Below are positions 12,445 through 12,449 of a stretch of 12,449 nucleotides of DNA, piece by piece. The stretch lies in the NCBI GenBank assembly GCA_030530045.1, contig JAUMVS010000035.1, positions 1 through 12,449 of the forward strand. The letters are read 5' to 3'. Below the pieces are notes generated by a model. The model saw only the letters and a list, made by a program, of their open reading frames with translations. It was not told where the DNA came from and did no database searches. Source of the DNA: Phoenicibacter congonensis. Its GTDB lineage: Bacteria; Actinomycetota; Coriobacteriia; Coriobacteriales; Eggerthellaceae. Each line of letters opens with the position of its first letter. Position 1 is the stretch's first letter. Made by a program: the position numbers and the translations under genes.

Positions 12445-12449
12445 ATGGA
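12445..12449 (+). CDS. Start of the gene controlled by the attenuator (truncated by window end)
   Basis: ATG 12445 follows GGGGTG (12434-12439) by 5 nt. Only ATG and two further bases (GA) are present, so the product cannot be identified. The elaborate leader suggests a gene whose expression is induced by a translation-related or metabolic signal. Confidence 0.55.

Noticed and set aside
12368..12449. Second frame opening at ATG 12368 and staying open to the edge
   Set aside because: No ribosome site, and it would overlap the better-placed ATG at 12445 in another frame; an overlapping regulatory ORF cannot be excluded but is less economical than the 15-codon leader.
1..12449. CRISPR array, tRNA, rRNA, insertion sequence, att site or replication origin
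   Set aside because: No regularly spaced repeats, cloverleaf-type segments, transposase frames, terminal inverted repeats or iteron clusters were seen on either strand.

Overview
The window (12,449 bp, every convincing gene on the + strand) reads like an accessory segment of an integrative/conjugative element, plasmid or related mobile island of a low-to-mid GC Gram-positive bacterium, most probably a gut-type Clostridia (Oscillospiraceae/Lachnospiraceae-like). This is inferred from strong AGGAGG-type ribosome binding sites, several TTG/GTG starts, tightly packed genes for small conserved-hypothetical proteins, a methyltransferase-fold protein of the kind carried on such elements, an XRE regulator, a sigma-like protein and a lipoprotein nuclease. 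No integrase, relaxase, coupling ATPase or replication gene lies inside the window, so the mobile-element reading is context, not proof.

Region 1 (about 55-8761) is one long polycistron-like run of 18 genes. Four junctions overlap by 4 bp (ATGA or GTGA type), most others are 0-26 bp apart, and none shows a clear internal promoter. Most products are small soluble proteins, many visibly acidic, and most are not recognisable. Identifiable members are an N6-adenine-methyltransferase-like protein with a GQFFTP motif and a degenerate SAM motif but no catalytic NPPY/F (2542-3351), three small Cys-rich probable metal-binding proteins (570-773, 2325-2540, 4001-4300), and a sigma-70-like/HTH protein that closes the run (8258-8761) just before a strong hairpin terminator. 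The only sizeable gap in the run holds a 13-bp-stem hairpin (6653-6682), after a gene (5994-6632) whose codon use is the most GC-ending of the region.

Region 2 (about 8800-9270) is an autonomous regulator unit: a palindrome-rich promoter region, an XRE-family repressor-like gene with a TTG start, and a textbook terminator. The core of its 27-bp palindrome recurs upstream of the next gene, which suggests a small regulon.

Region 3 (about 9280-12280), visibly more AT-rich, carries a 70-aa basic protein, a 73-aa acidic protein, a lipoprotein DNA/RNA non-specific endonuclease ending in an Ada-like Cys/His module, a neighbouring protein that begins with the same module and ends in a very basic tail, and an unrecognised 150-aa protein.

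Region 4 (12281-12449) is the regulatory leader of a gene that begins at the right edge. It has a near-consensus sigma-A promoter, a 15-codon leader ORF, and three mutually exclusive RNA stems of which one is terminator-like, followed by an RBS and ATG. This looks like a transcription attenuator and is the most striking regulatory structure here.
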